Part shown: positions 1 through 9,254 of the stretch, in pieces | How positions within the stretch are numbered: position 1 is the first letter of the stretch | Layout of the letters: each line of letters begins with the position of its first letter | Assembly (NCBI GenBank): GCA_025360875.1 | Contig: JANYBI010000767.1 | Span: forward strand, 1 to 33,824 | Origin: Lentisphaerota bacterium | Lineage (GTDB): Bacteria > Verrucomicrobiota > Lentisphaeria > Victivallales > GWF2-50-93 | Reading direction: 5' to 3' | DNA: 33,824 nucleotides | The notes under the pieces: generated by a model | The model's database searches: none | Told to the model about the DNA's origin: nothing | Seen by the model: only the letters and a program-made list of their open reading frames with translations | Translations under genes and position numbers: made by a program

Positions 1-1496
1 TGTGTTGCGGGATGTGCGGCGAGGCGCTGGTCGATGGTCCCGTAGCAGCCGGCCATTTCTGTAGGCCCCTCGTTGATGCTGAAGCGTCCGTCGGGATACA
101 GCACGCTGTTGACGACGAGCGGATAACGGCAGTTGAGGAGACGCAACCGCATCCAGTCCGGCATATCGGTCCCGTCCATGAGTTCATTCAGCGACGACGC
201 CTCCTTCATGATGGCATCGAACTTTGCGAACACATGGTCCAGGGCCTTTCCACTGTCTGCGAAATTATTGCGCCAGTAGATTCCGCGGTCGACGCCAAGC
301 GAGTCGACCCAGTGCGGCATGTCCCAGAACAGCACCATCTCCACGGTCTGCGACGATTTAGGCGGAACAGACACTTCGGCAAACACCGATCCTCTCGTCG
401 CGTTCAAATCGGCGCTGACACCTTTTCCTTCGCGGACGGCAAGCAGATGCGCACCGTCGGCGGAAGCGCAGACCTTGCTCGGTTTATTTCCGTAGCGCAG
501 ACCTTTCCAGCCGTTACCTTTCACGGATTTGCAGACCGGAGAATCCGGCGGCGTCCAGAACCTGTAGAAACCGTCTCCGTAGCCGGTGCGTTTCTCGGTC
601 TCACCAATGCCGCCGCCCTGTCCGACAATGTTCGGCCAGGCCCATCGGCAGGTCACCTTGACCGCCTTGGCTCCGGTGTTGCGGACTTCCCAGCGCAGGA
701 GCGCGCATGGCAGCGACGAGTTTTTCAGATCATGCGGAATGTGCGGTCCAGAGAATTTCGCGGAGACACTGACACCTTTGAATATTTCCGTGGCGGTCAG
801 TTCCACCTGCGGGAACATGAGATCTGCGGCGAGTCTGGGTGACGGCGGGATGCCCGCCATCGGACGGGTTGCAAGCAGCCGTTCAACACCATCAACAGAA
901 GCCGATATGAAAGCTCCGTCGAGGCCTTCGGGCTCCTCGAATGGCATGTCCTGGTTGTTGTTGCCCGAGAAGTTGCGGAACCGGCCGTCACGGCAGATGT
1001 CGACGCGTCCGGTGCCGATGCCTCCCAGCGGAACGCCGCCTGTCGCCCAGAACGGATCTTCCTGGCACTTCATCCAGTCATCGGCCTGTCCCGACTCGAC
1101 GAAACGTTTCCAGGTGCACAGGAGCAGATCAACTTTTCCTAAATCCTCCGGAAGACCGCTGAACATCATCGGCCCTTCTCCGCGCGCCAATGGAATCCTG
1201 GCAAGGAACAGCCACACGTAACCATTGATCTTCGAAGGAAGAACCGGATCTCCGGCCACCCCGTCCCCCCATCTGACATCGGAATCCGTGCTATGGAGTC
1301 CGTCAAGCTTGGCCTTGACACGGACTTCCGTGAAACAGTTGATCATCTTTTTTGGAATTCTCAGGATGACAAAATAATGCAGATGTCCAAGCGCGCTTGG
1401 GATCCGCACCTGCAAAGGCCTGGAAAGGTCGGCCTGCGGATAGAAAAGTTCCTGATGTTCCGTCTCGTCATAACACTTTGATTCTGGAAATTTCAT
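1..1496 (-). CDS. GH116-like (glucosylceramidase/GBA2-type) glycosidase, C-terminus off the window
   Basis: The frame is open from an ATG at 1496 to the left edge (about 498 codons, no stop). Around residues 153-175 it carries GGVPLGGIGTG followed by an R-D-G-R-F-R-N segment, the signature that opens the N-terminal domain of GH116 enzymes. Near the window edge, the run DWMRLRLLNCRYPLVVNS and the following GCYGTIDQR resemble the start of the DUF608 catalytic barrel. GH116 enzymes hydrolyse beta-glucosides or related beta-glycosides. The nucleophile and acid/base residues lie off the window, so activity cannot be judged. About 150 residues precede the GGIGTG motif and match nothing I recognise. 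There is no signal peptide, so I infer a cytoplasmic enzyme. It is the last gene of the minus-strand series, 117 bp downstream of the ankyrin gene. The family call is fairly sure; the substrate is unknown. Confidence 0.8.
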   Translation of the reverse strand, partial: MKFPESKCYDETEHQELFYPQADLSRPLQVRIPSALGHLHYFVILRIPKKMINCFTEVRVKAKLDGLHSTDSDVRWGDGVAGDPVLPSKINGYVWLFLARIPLARGEGPMMFSGLPEDLGKVDLLLCTWKRFVESGQADDWMKCQEDPFWATGGVPLGGIGTGRVDICRDGRFRNFSGNNNQDMPFEEPEGLDGAFISASVDGVERLLATRPMAGIPPSPRLAADLMFPQVELTATEIFKGVSVSAKFSGPHIPHDLKNSSLPCALLRWEVRNTGAKAVKVTCRWAWPNIVGQGGGIGETEKRTGYGDGFYRFWTPPDSPVCKSVKGNGWKGLRYGNKPSKVCASADGAHLLAVREGKGVSADLNATRGSVFAEVSVPPKSSQTVEMVLFWDMPHWVDSLGVDRGIYWRNNFADSGKALDHVFAKFDAIMKEASSLNELMDGTDMPDWMRLRLLNCRYPLVVNSVLYPDGRFSINEGPTEMAGCYGTIDQRLAAHPAT

Positions 1497-1613
1497 AATT
1501 CATCGTCCAATCTGATTTTTTGATTTTCTATTTTCAATTTAAAGAACAACCTATATCCATACTACAAATGGAAGCATTTTCAATTTCATTAAAAGTTCAA
1601 ACACAGCCGTCAC

Positions 1614-3074
1614 CTACTTCCCGTCCTTTGGGGCTGGAACAGTCTTCTCAGCCTTCAACTCGGTGGCAGTCTTGGCGCCTTGTTCTCTGAGCAAGAGGAT
1701 GACCATATTTGCTTCAAGCAGTTTCCTGTTTTTATCTTCCAATTCAAGCAAAAATCTTTCATGAGACATTCTTGGTTGGCTACGAATATTTTGGATCTCT
1801 TTTAATCTAAGGTTGGCAAAATCCAATGCAGTCATCAAATCACTTGTCTTGTTGTTGATAATATTGACTGAAGCTTTGAATCTGAGCAATATTCTCAGGT
1901 GCTCAATTTTCCCTTTAGATGCGGCCTCAATCAAAGCTGTATTGCCAAAAGAATTGATTTTATTTATGTCAGCTCCTTTTTGGCAGAGATAATCCGTATA
2001 GAGAGGTGAGAGGTTGATGGAATCAGTCAACACCGTACTCCCATATCCCGACATCGAATTGATGTTTACACCGAACTTTAGCAATAAATCCATTATCATA
2101 TATGTGTTGATATCAGGCAAGTTAGTCCTGAGTGCAAGGAAAAGTTCAGAATCTCCCCAATATGCACTATCTCCTTCAACGTTTACTTTAGCTCCATTTT
2201 CCAACAAGAGTTTGACAATTTTGCAGCTGCCTGTCGAAACAGCCAGTTTTAAAGATGTATATCCCCCTTTAGTGGAACAGTTGTCATCCGCATTCTTGCT
2301 AATCAAATATTTGACCATGTTTTCATTATCCAACGCAGAGGCAAACATTAATGGTGACCAGCCGTCAGCATCTTTTTTGTTTATTAAATCATCGACATTT
2401 GATATTTTTTCTGCTGTAACAACATCGTTTAAAATTGCTGCTCGGATAAGAGGCGTTGAATCTTGATGTTCAAAATCCCTAATATCAGCTCCTGCTTCAA
2501 TAAGCATCTTTGTCAATTCGAAAAAATGTTGGTCTTTTAAAATTGAAGTTCCATCTTTTTTCTTAAGATTGACATCAGCGCCATATCTCAAAAGCAGTCG
2601 TATCATTTCTGGACTGGCGGCTTCATATAAAGCCGTTCTGCCAAATTTATCAGCAGCATTGACATTAGCCCCGTTTTCTAATAGCAGTCGAACAATTTCA
2701 TAACAGTGCATCACATAGAATGGAAGTGGGTTTCCTGTTATATGGTCATACAAGACATTTGCATTATTATATTGACAGACAGCTTTAATTAGTACGGGTT
2801 CTTCATCTGCAGGCTTTATATTTGCATCAGCGCCATTTTCTAAAAGAAGCCTTACCAACTCAGGACTCCCCTGTGCCATTGCCAAAGACAGTAATGTAGA
2901 ACCGTCAGGCAATTTCTGGTTGACATCAATTCCATCTCTTATGGCTTCACAGACAATAGCACGTCCATCCTTGCCCTCATTATGGCAGTGCCTCAAAGAA
3001 CAGCAACCCGCCAGGATAAACACTGCGGATAATGCAATCACCGATTTTGATAATTCATGTAAGAAAAGTTTCAT
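1614..3074 (-). CDS. Ankyrin-repeat lipoprotein
   Basis: A secreted protein of 486 residues. The start is placed at 3074 because GAGGGG sits four to five bases upstream; an in-frame ATG six codons earlier (3092) has no such site. The N-terminus is a hydrophobic signal ending in the lipobox LAGC, so the mature protein should be lipid-anchored. The rest is about ten ankyrin repeats, visible as recurring TPL/TAL...A, E-[IL]-[VI]-[RK]-L-L-L and NGA-[DN]-[VA]-N motifs, from roughly residue 45 to 440. A Lys/Glu-rich C-terminal helix follows. Ankyrin stacks bind other proteins; the partner is unknown. The gene is distinctly more AT-rich than the glycosidase genes on either side, which suggests separate ancestry. 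Nothing links it to sugar breakdown except position. Confidence 0.88.
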   Translation of the reverse strand: MKLFLHELSKSVIALSAVFILAGCCSLRHCHNEGKDGRAIVCEAIRDGIDVNQKLPDGSTLLSLAMAQGSPELVRLLLENGADANIKPADEEPVLIKAVCQYNNANVLYDHITGNPLPFYVMHCYEIVRLLLENGANVNAADKFGRTALYEAASPEMIRLLLRYGADVNLKKKDGTSILKDQHFFELTKMLIEAGADIRDFEHQDSTPLIRAAILNDVVTAEKISNVDDLINKKDADGWSPLMFASALDNENMVKYLISKNADDNCSTKGGYTSLKLAVSTGSCKIVKLLLENGAKVNVEGDSAYWGDSELFLALRTNLPDINTYMIMDLLLKFGVNINSMSGYGSTVLTDSINLSPLYTDYLCQKGADINKINSFGNTALIEAASKGKIEHLRILLRFKASVNIINNKTSDLMTALDFANLRLKEIQNIRSQPRMSHERFLLELEDKNRKLLEANMVILLLREQGAKTATELKAEKTVPAPKDGK

Positions 3075-3199
3075 CTCGCCCCTCTGGTTCATAGTTGCCT
3101 TACATTTGCTTTCCCAACTTCCTTCCTGTTGACATGTGCGATGTCAAAAACGGTGCTGATAATCCTTCTTTGCTTATCAGCCATATTTTTTCTATCTTT

Positions 3200-3349
3200 A
3201 CGCATGGAATGCGTTGAATAACATAGCCTATGGTTTCAACCATAGGTAATGGATTAAAAAATATATCCACCCTGAAGGGGTGGGATAAATTTCTTCCGTC
3301 CCTGCAGGGCGAACCACCTTTTATACTAAACCTGTGTCTGAAGCCACAG
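3200..3349. repeat. String of five consecutive short palindromes
   Basis: The 293 bp between the ankyrin gene and the next CDS hold a row of hairpins: ACGCAT/ATGCGT (3200-3214), CCTATGGTT/AACCATAGG (3227-3246), CCACCC/GGGTGG (3267-3283), the palindrome CCCTGCAGGG (3300-3309) and CTGTG/CACAG (3332-3349). Short spacers separate them. An 87-codon minus-strand frame (3100-3363) runs through the array but looks like a by-product of the repeat. The pattern resembles dispersed intergenic palindrome arrays seen in environmental bacterial genomes. Whether it acts as a terminator, an RNA-stability element or a mobile repeat cannot be decided here. Confidence 0.7.
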
Positions 3350-3367
3350 TTTATATTACTCACTCCC

Positions 3368-6300
3368 TCACGGTTTCCATCTGAAGAAATTGTTTTTGCC
3401 GCCCCAGCCGCTGTTCTCGGTGAAGATCAGGTATTCGCCGTTCTTGCATTTGAAGGCGCGAATCCCCATGGCGGCGTCCTCCCAGGCTGACTGTCCGATT
3501 ACTTCAGGTCCCATTGAAAGGATTTCCACAAGCTTGCCGGTATTGAGATCGAAGACGTGTATCTCCCCATGGATATAGGCCATGAAGAGATAATCTCCTG
3601 CGACCTGTATTCCCATGTATCCGCCGTACTGGTAGGGATTGATCTCGTACATGAAATAGTCGGGATCGGTCCAGGGTGAGAACGCCTTGACCTTCCATTT
3701 CGGGATGCGATTGCCCTTGCTCCAATTGTCGTAGCGGCCCATGAAGTATTGCGCAGGAGACGTGTCGCCTTCGCCTTTGCGCGGCACGGCCGGATAGAAG
3801 GCGACCATGATGTCCCTGTCAGCATCGTAGTCCATCCTGCATGACATGCCCCAGGCGTTGGTCTTGTCGCCCTCTTCAGGAAACCGTACATCCTCATATC
3901 CATCGCCCTTTACTCCACTATATAAAGGAACACCCTTGTCGTTCATCCCTTTGAATGTGAAATGGCGCATGAAAGAGCCGTCGGTGGCGGGATTACCGGC
4001 CCAGATGTCGCCTTTGGAGTCGATACACAATGCGGTGACCCAGCCGATGCCGCGTTCCATTTTTACTATCTCCTCAGGCTGCTGTTTGCCGTCGCCGTTG
4101 GCATCGGTCCAGAATGTGTTTCCATTCTCGCGCGTGCCTCCGCAGGGAACCGCGATTTCGCCTTCATACCGATAAATATTGATCTCTCCGACAGTTCCCT
4201 GTCCGCTGGTGAACATTACAAGTTTCCTGTCATCTCCGAGACGCCGGACGATGGACTGCGAGCCGCCGGCGCGGGCAGGTTCCCCGTAGTTGCGGAGATC
4301 CCAGTTGTACCCGACGTACTTCTGTTCCTTGCCGGGTTCCTTCCGGGAAAGATCGAGTTTCAGATGGTTGTACGTGCCATAGATATCGGCGCCGTCGCTG
4401 TCAGGATCGACATCATATGTATTGCAGAACATCAGGCTGTTGAGCATCCAGCCCATCTTTCCGTCCGGTGCGAACATGCGCAGGTCGGATCCCTGGAAAC
4501 CGCCCCCGACGTAGAGGTTGCCTTTTGCGTCGACGCCCACGCCAGCGATACCGGCAAAACGTGCAAAGCCGCCGGACGCCGGATCGTTGACCAGCCCCGG
4601 ATTTTTCCCGCTGTAGATGCCGCCTTTCTCACCGAAAGTTCTGGCAAGAACCGGTTTCGAATCGAGCTTGTCATAGAAACGCACATTCAAGTCCGGACCA
4701 TTTTCCGCGACGAGAAGCTGATCCTTGGCGGCGTCATATCCCAGGGCGCGCGGATTGACCGCATCGGTGATTTCGCGGCCTTTAAACTTGCCGTCGATCC
4801 CATAGCATTTTACCGCCGGCTTATATTTCGCAGTGGTGGCGGCCGGACCAGGATAATCATTTCCACGCTGTATGATCCACAGGTCGCCGCGCTTGTCGAA
4901 AATCATCGGGCCGGGACGTTCAAACGGGAAATTCCTGCTGACCAGTTCGGCGGATTCCCCCTTGAAATCGCCTACCGCGGGACCGCCGCAGTTGATGGCG
5001 AAAAGCCTTTTCCCTTTCTGATCCAGGACTTCGAGACCGCAGATGCCGGGTCCGCCGTAGGATCCGGTGTTGACAATGACATTGCCCTTGTCGTCCGCCT
5101 TGCAGCCGGGGAAATCCTTGACGAGCGGTTTCAGAACTCCGCCGGCGAGTTCAGCCACGTTGACCGTGACGCCGTTGACATCCCTGACCCTGTTCCGGGG
5201 ATCGCCTTTTGCGGGACGTTCGACATATTCTGCGAAATGGCAGCGGACTGTGTATTCGGAACCTGCGGTGAATCCGGGAAGAGTGTAACGGAACCCTTCG
5301 CCGACGCGCTGGGTCTGGTAGACAATTTCCGGTGCGAACTTCGCATCTTTCCCGGGCACTGCGACAGGCGTCGGAGCGGTTGCAACACCGTCATTGGCCG
5401 CCAAAGGCACTTCGAATGTTTTAACGGGTTCCGTGGACACCACGCGGACAATGTTCTCGCGGGAATCGGCCACGAAAAGCTCACGTCCATTCGACGCCAT
5501 GCCGCTGATCACGCACATGTTTGATTTCTTGTCGAGCATACCGACCGAGAGGGTCACGGGCCGCGGCGCGAAATCAGGTTTTGCGGGATCAAGCTCGGTA
5601 ATGCGGTCGACAGTCGCCACGTAGATATGCCTGTCATCGCCTGTGATGCCGCCATCGGCAGTCTGCGGCGTACCGATCGGAAGCGGCCTCAGCACCTTGC
5701 CGTCGCGATATGAAGTGCAGGGAGTGCCCGCCTCATCCCAGTAGGAACTGGTATAGCAGGTGCCGTCAGGCGCCACCCACATTGCCGAAAGACTGTTCGC
5801 CACGTGGCCTTCATCCGGAGGGCAGCCGAAACTGTTGCCGACCCAGCTGGTCTTGTAGCGCATGTTTGGAGCGCCGATGGAGATATTGTCAAAAACCGCC
5901 GTAGCTACCTTGCCCGGATCTCCGCTGTTGACAAAAAATCCGATTTCAAGAGCGCCTTCAGAAGCAAATCCTCCGCCGCTCACATTGCTGATCATCACCC
6001 AGAGGCGGCCATCAGGAGATTTGTAAACTGCGAAGTTCTTTCCCTGCCTGACAAATCGCAACCAGATCGGCGCATCCCGTTTTGTACCTATCCCGCCGCC
6101 GGACTGCCCGGACGTTGCCGGCTCCTTTGCGCTCCAACTCAAACTGTTCTGGCCTTCTTTTGTGTCCTTGACGCAGAAGCTGACCTGCGCAGTTGCGGGT
6201 TTCGCAGATTCGCCAGCCTCCCGGACCATGATGCCGGCACGGGCCTGGGGCATTTCGGAAATTGACGCGATCCGGACCACTATCTCAAAATCCCCGCCCG

Positions 6301-6511
6301 GATGGGAACTGTATGCGAAGTGGCCTTCCACGTCACCTTTGCCTGCGCCCTTGACCGTAAGCTTGCCTTCAGACTGCGAATATCCTCCGGGCAAGACAAG
6401 TCCGCCAAAGTCCTTGCTCTGCCATGACGGCTTGAAGACAGGCGCGGCTCCACAACTCAGCATGATTCCGGCAGCGGCTGCCAGAATGAAAATACTTTTA
6501 ATCCTGTTCAT
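3368..6511 (-). CDS. Exported beta-propeller (NHL-type) protein with concanavalin-like and malectin-like modules
   Basis: A protein of 1047 residues. The start at 6511 is preferred over an ATG five codons earlier because AAGGA lies five bases upstream. It begins with a signal peptide (a hydrophobic stretch ending MLSCGAAP, possibly a weak lipobox). Next, at about residues 30-210, comes a DUF1349-like concanavalin-fold domain (GIMVREA, SPDGRLWVMISN). A multi-blade propeller of the NHL/SMP-30 kind follows (WVAPDGTCYTSSYWDE, DKRGDLWIIQR, DAKGNLYVGGG). The propeller is interrupted at about 405-520 by a malectin-like stretch (YTVRCHFAE, INCGG). A calcium-loop-like DANGDGKQQPEEI lies in the C-terminal part. 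Its propeller and C-terminus match the protein at 9255-12857, so the two are paralogues. No catalytic residues are evident; carbohydrate binding outside the cell is inferred. It lies 21 bp downstream of the degenerate GH42-like gene, in the same operon. Confidence 0.85.
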   Translation of the reverse strand: MNRIKSIFILAAAAGIMLSCGAAPVFKPSWQSKDFGGLVLPGGYSQSEGKLTVKGAGKGDVEGHFAYSSHPGGDFEIVVRIASISEMPQARAGIMVREAGESAKPATAQVSFCVKDTKEGQNSLSWSAKEPATSGQSGGGIGTKRDAPIWLRFVRQGKNFAVYKSPDGRLWVMISNVSGGGFASEGALEIGFFVNSGDPGKVATAVFDNISIGAPNMRYKTSWVGNSFGCPPDEGHVANSLSAMWVAPDGTCYTSSYWDEAGTPCTSYRDGKVLRPLPIGTPQTADGGITGDDRHIYVATVDRITELDPAKPDFAPRPVTLSVGMLDKKSNMCVISGMASNGRELFVADSRENIVRVVSTEPVKTFEVPLAANDGVATAPTPVAVPGKDAKFAPEIVYQTQRVGEGFRYTLPGFTAGSEYTVRCHFAEYVERPAKGDPRNRVRDVNGVTVNVAELAGGVLKPLVKDFPGCKADDKGNVIVNTGSYGGPGICGLEVLDQKGKRLFAINCGGPAVGDFKGESAELVSRNFPFERPGPMIFDKRGDLWIIQRGNDYPGPAATTAKYKPAVKCYGIDGKFKGREITDAVNPRALGYDAAKDQLLVAENGPDLNVRFYDKLDSKPVLARTFGEKGGIYSGKNPGLVNDPASGGFARFAGIAGVGVDAKGNLYVGGGFQGSDLRMFAPDGKMGWMLNSLMFCNTYDVDPDSDGADIYGTYNHLKLDLSRKEPGKEQKYVGYNWDLRNYGEPARAGGSQSIVRRLGDDRKLVMFTSGQGTVGEINIYRYEGEIAVPCGGTRENGNTFWTDANGDGKQQPEEIVKMERGIGWVTALCIDSKGDIWAGNPATDGSFMRHFTFKGMNDKGVPLYSGVKGDGYEDVRFPEEGDKTNAWGMSCRMDYDADRDIMVAFYPAVPRKGEGDTSPAQYFMGRYDNWSKGNRIPKWKVKAFSPWTDPDYFMYEINPYQYGGYMGIQVAGDYLFMAYIHGEIHVFDLNTGKLVEILSMGPEVIGQSAWEDAAMGIRAFKCKNGEYLIFTENSGWGGKNNFFRWKP

Positions 6512-6532
6512 AGCAATCCTTTCCATGTATCA

Positions 6533-8761
6533 TCACCTTGTTGGTTTGAAGTTCAGAAATTCCTGGGCCAGCACCGAAAGCGCGGCGGTCGGATCAGTGG
6601 TGACAGCCGCAGCGTCGAACGGCGCCTGCAGGACCCAGTCCCAGTCGTCGCGCTGGTAGTCGATCTCGTCGAGCCATGCGCGGAAGACGTTGAAGGAATA
6701 TGTGAACACGTAAACTTCGCCCTTGCCGATCTTCCGTTTGTAGAGAAGCGGCGACCACGGGCTGACCTTCTGCTGCTGGATGAAATATTTTTTCAGCTCT
6801 TCCGGATCGCTGCCCTTGTACGGCGATGGCGCGACAGCTTCCGCGAGAATCTGGGCGTCCGACGGCAGTTTCACCCATTTGAAGACCAGTTCCTTTTCAC
6901 GGCGGCCTGGCATGTAACGGCCACGGCGCATGTTCCAGTACGGCAGGAAATCGTCGCGCAACTGCCAGCGCAGGCTGACAGTCCACGGATTCCAATGCTG
7001 GTGATATGTGGATTCGACCTCAAGCGCGCCAGCCAGCTTGTTCCAGGCGGACTGGTCCATCGTTGCGCCGCGCGGATCGTACATCTTGCCATCCTCGCCG
7101 AAACTCAGGAGAACACGTCCACCCTGTTTTGCGTACGCGAGCAATGTCGCCGGCAGTTCGGGGAAGTCGCGCTGGTACTCGTCGGCGGAGACGATAACCA
7201 CCTTGAAAGGTGTCAGTTCCTCGAGGGCGATCGGACCGCGTCCCTGGAACCAGCTGTGCTTGACTTCCGGCTGGACACCGAGCCGGGCGCAGGCCGAAGC
7301 GATGCAGGCGTTGGTCATGTTGGCATCGATCTGTTCGAGGCCAAGCCGGTGTCCGGTAGGCACAAGAAGCAGGACTTCGTCAGACACGCGCGGCGTCGGA
7401 ACTTTTGCCGAAAGATAGGTGCGCATCCGGCGCGCCACGGGACGGTATTTATGCTGCATGTCGATCACGCCCATCTGCTCGCCTTCACGATGGAAATATT
7501 CAGGTTCGGGACGTGACGAGGAATCGTCGTCCGACCAGCACCACCAGCCGATGCCGTCGGCGCCGGCTTCCATGTAGACGCGCTGCAGGCGTTCGAAGAG
7601 GATGCGCTGGTCCTTCTCCTCGCGCGCCCAGCGGAGGAAGGCTGTCATGACCGAGCCGTGGCACGGGATGAGCGCCGTTTCCGGCGCGGCAGCCTTGAGA
7701 TAGCGGCAGCGTTCCCAGGCTTCAGTACAGGTGGAAAGGGAATCTATCTGGTCCTTGCCGGTGGTCGGTTCGACAAATCCCTGGCGCTGCCAGTTCGGGG
7801 CGACGTTCGAGCCATAGGACATGTTGAACCCGTACATCTCGATCCACACCGCATCGACGTTCATCAGACCTGGAATATAATTCTCCTGCGGCCCGCTGCA
7901 CCACTCGCATCCCTCATGGACGCTCATCGTCTTGATTTTAGGCGCGATCTTCCTGATCTCACCGTAGAAACGGTTATGGGTCCGGACCATGGTTTCGCTC
8001 TGGAACGCCAGGAAATCGAAACTGCGGGAATCGGCGCGCGTGAACTGTCCGAGCACTTCAGTGGGCAACGCGACCTCGCCCCACTTCTTCGGTTTTTCAG
8101 GCAGGTACGGGTTTGCCTTCAGGAAAGCCTTGAAATCGTCCTTGTACTTTTTCCGCAGCCATTCCTGCCAGAAGGGTTTGACCGGGAGAAGTTCCGCGGC
8201 TTCCGGTTCACCGGGACGGAATCCTGCGTATGCGGTCCAGAGACGTCCGCCGGACCGTCCCATGATCAGCGGTACTGCCGTATCGTCGGCGAAACGCCGT
8301 GCGAATTCGCCAAACGCCTTGACCTGCGCATCGAACAGGTAATCGCTGAAAGCATGCTGGTTCAGAGTCATCCCTTTCGGCGAAGGGTTTGCCTTGCCAA
8401 GGACATGCCGTACGGCTTCGCTGCTGTCATCACCATCAAGATTGGGAAACGGAATCAGGTAGATATCCTGTGAACGCGCTATCTCCACCATCTTCGCAAC
8501 GTTCTTCCACTGCGCCTCGACCGGCTTGCCATTTTTGAAGAAGGGCTTGAGGTTGATGAAAGGGACAGCCCAGGTCAGCCCGACCTTTTTCATCAGTTCA
8601 AAATCGTTTGCCAGATCCTTCTCATTGGCTTTCCAATATTCCTCGGCAAACCAGTCGCCGCCGCAGGTCCCGGGCGTACGTCCGAAATAAACCGGACCCG
8701 TTGGCAAAATCTTTTTCCCGCCGCGAAAGAATGATCCGTTCCTGATTTCCAGTGGTAGCAT
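6533..8761 (-). CDS. Degenerate GH42-like clan-A TIM-barrel protein (copy 1)
   Basis: A protein of 742 residues without a signal peptide. The N-terminal two thirds form a beta-galactosidase-like barrel (YFGRTPGTCGGDWF, DFELMKKVGLTWAV). From about residue 455 there is a class-I glutamine-amidotransferase-like or beta-galactosidase trimerisation-type domain (LLAYAKQGGRVLLSFGED). The Asn-Glu pair expected after strand 4 is replaced by GRSGG (168-172), and the strand-7 position reads PCHG (366-369) without a glutamate. Conserved instead, and shared with the paralogue at 23715-25958, are HEG (E283), VWIE (E308) and CHG (C367, H368). It is therefore either a hydrolase with an unusual catalytic set or a non-hydrolytic binder. 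Its neighbours are the two propeller proteins; the downstream propeller gene starts 21 bp away. Confidence 0.8.
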   Translation of the reverse strand: MLPLEIRNGSFFRGGKKILPTGPVYFGRTPGTCGGDWFAEEYWKANEKDLANDFELMKKVGLTWAVPFINLKPFFKNGKPVEAQWKNVAKMVEIARSQDIYLIPFPNLDGDDSSEAVRHVLGKANPSPKGMTLNQHAFSDYLFDAQVKAFGEFARRFADDTAVPLIMGRSGGRLWTAYAGFRPGEPEAAELLPVKPFWQEWLRKKYKDDFKAFLKANPYLPEKPKKWGEVALPTEVLGQFTRADSRSFDFLAFQSETMVRTHNRFYGEIRKIAPKIKTMSVHEGCEWCSGPQENYIPGLMNVDAVWIEMYGFNMSYGSNVAPNWQRQGFVEPTTGKDQIDSLSTCTEAWERCRYLKAAAPETALIPCHGSVMTAFLRWAREEKDQRILFERLQRVYMEAGADGIGWWCWSDDDSSSRPEPEYFHREGEQMGVIDMQHKYRPVARRMRTYLSAKVPTPRVSDEVLLLVPTGHRLGLEQIDANMTNACIASACARLGVQPEVKHSWFQGRGPIALEELTPFKVVIVSADEYQRDFPELPATLLAYAKQGGRVLLSFGEDGKMYDPRGATMDQSAWNKLAGALEVESTYHQHWNPWTVSLRWQLRDDFLPYWNMRRGRYMPGRREKELVFKWVKLPSDAQILAEAVAPSPYKGSDPEELKKYFIQQQKVSPWSPLLYKRKIGKGEVYVFTYSFNVFRAWLDEIDYQRDDWDWVLQAPFDAAAVTTDPTAALSVLAQEFLNFKPTR

Positions 8762-9254
8762 ATTATCCCTCCATATTTATTTTTAAACTAATTTCAGTAG
8801 AAGTCAGAATTCAGGAGTCAGGAGTCAGAATAAATCCAGATTCGAGTTTGAATTTCATTCTGTCTTCTGACTCCTGTCTTCCTGCAAAACTCAAGTTTTG
8901 CAGTCATATACCTCCGTTATAGCCGGAGGCTTGAATTCTGTTATCCGCTTTGAGCGGCAAACCACATTCACAGTCCATGATAAATTCCATACTCCTGCGG
9001 AGGACACTTTCCAAAATCCAAACAAGTTCTAAATTTCAAATCCTAAATACGCAAACTGAAGTTTGTACTCCAACGACTATTTTCTAATTTTACCGTTACA
9101 TGTCAAGCATATGTTGGAGTCCAAGCTTTAGCTTGTCTTCCAAAACAGTCAAAACAGCTAGCTCACTATTTCCGCAACTACCGTTTTTCGTATTTTCTTC
9201 CTTTCATCGGTTGGATATTCCGTGTTGGATATTGGATATTCATATTTTACTAAA
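8762..9254. repeat. 493-bp gene-free gap made of short palindromes and repeat scraps
   Basis: I see no gene here. In order it holds GGAGTCAGAA/TTCTGACTCC (8821-8830 with 8865-8874), a tight hairpin CTGCAAAACT/AGTTTTGCAG with a two-base loop (8882-8903), CCTCCG/CGGAGG (8911-8929), CCGCT/AGCGG (8945-8957), CTCC/GGAG (8992-9002), the larger inverted repeat at 9051-9136, and a tandem TTGGATATT-type stretch near 9210-9240. Several of these strings are of a kind I recognise, from memory, as dispersed in unrelated environmental genomes. The gap lies between the end of the 9255-12857 gene on the right and the start of the 6533-8761 gene on the left, so it should also hold the leader of the latter. 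Confidence 0.65.
9051..9136. repeat. Imperfect inverted repeat, TTGGAGT family
   Basis: The left arm 9051-9074, read on the minus strand, is GTTGGAGTACAAACTTCAG followed by TTTGC. The right arm 9113-9136, read on the plus strand, is GTTGGAGTCCAAGCTTTAG followed by CTTGT. The arms agree at most positions. The same core TTGGAGT-n-CA-CTTTAG appears in the arms of the element at 22118-22185, so these look like two copies of one repeat family. Confidence 0.6.

Noticed and set aside
12..1221. Plus-strand frames at the left edge
   Set aside because: They are antisense to the GH116-like frame, which is uninterrupted from 1496 to the edge and has family motifs.
3100..3363. 87-codon minus-strand frame
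   Set aside because: It runs through the string of palindromes and has no upstream ribosome site; it is translated repeat sequence.
3962..5524. 520-codon plus-strand open frame opposite the propeller gene
   Set aside because: It is antisense to a protein with clear signal peptide and domain structure; its composition (Arg/Ala/His/Ile-rich, no domain) is that of a shadow frame in GC-rich DNA.
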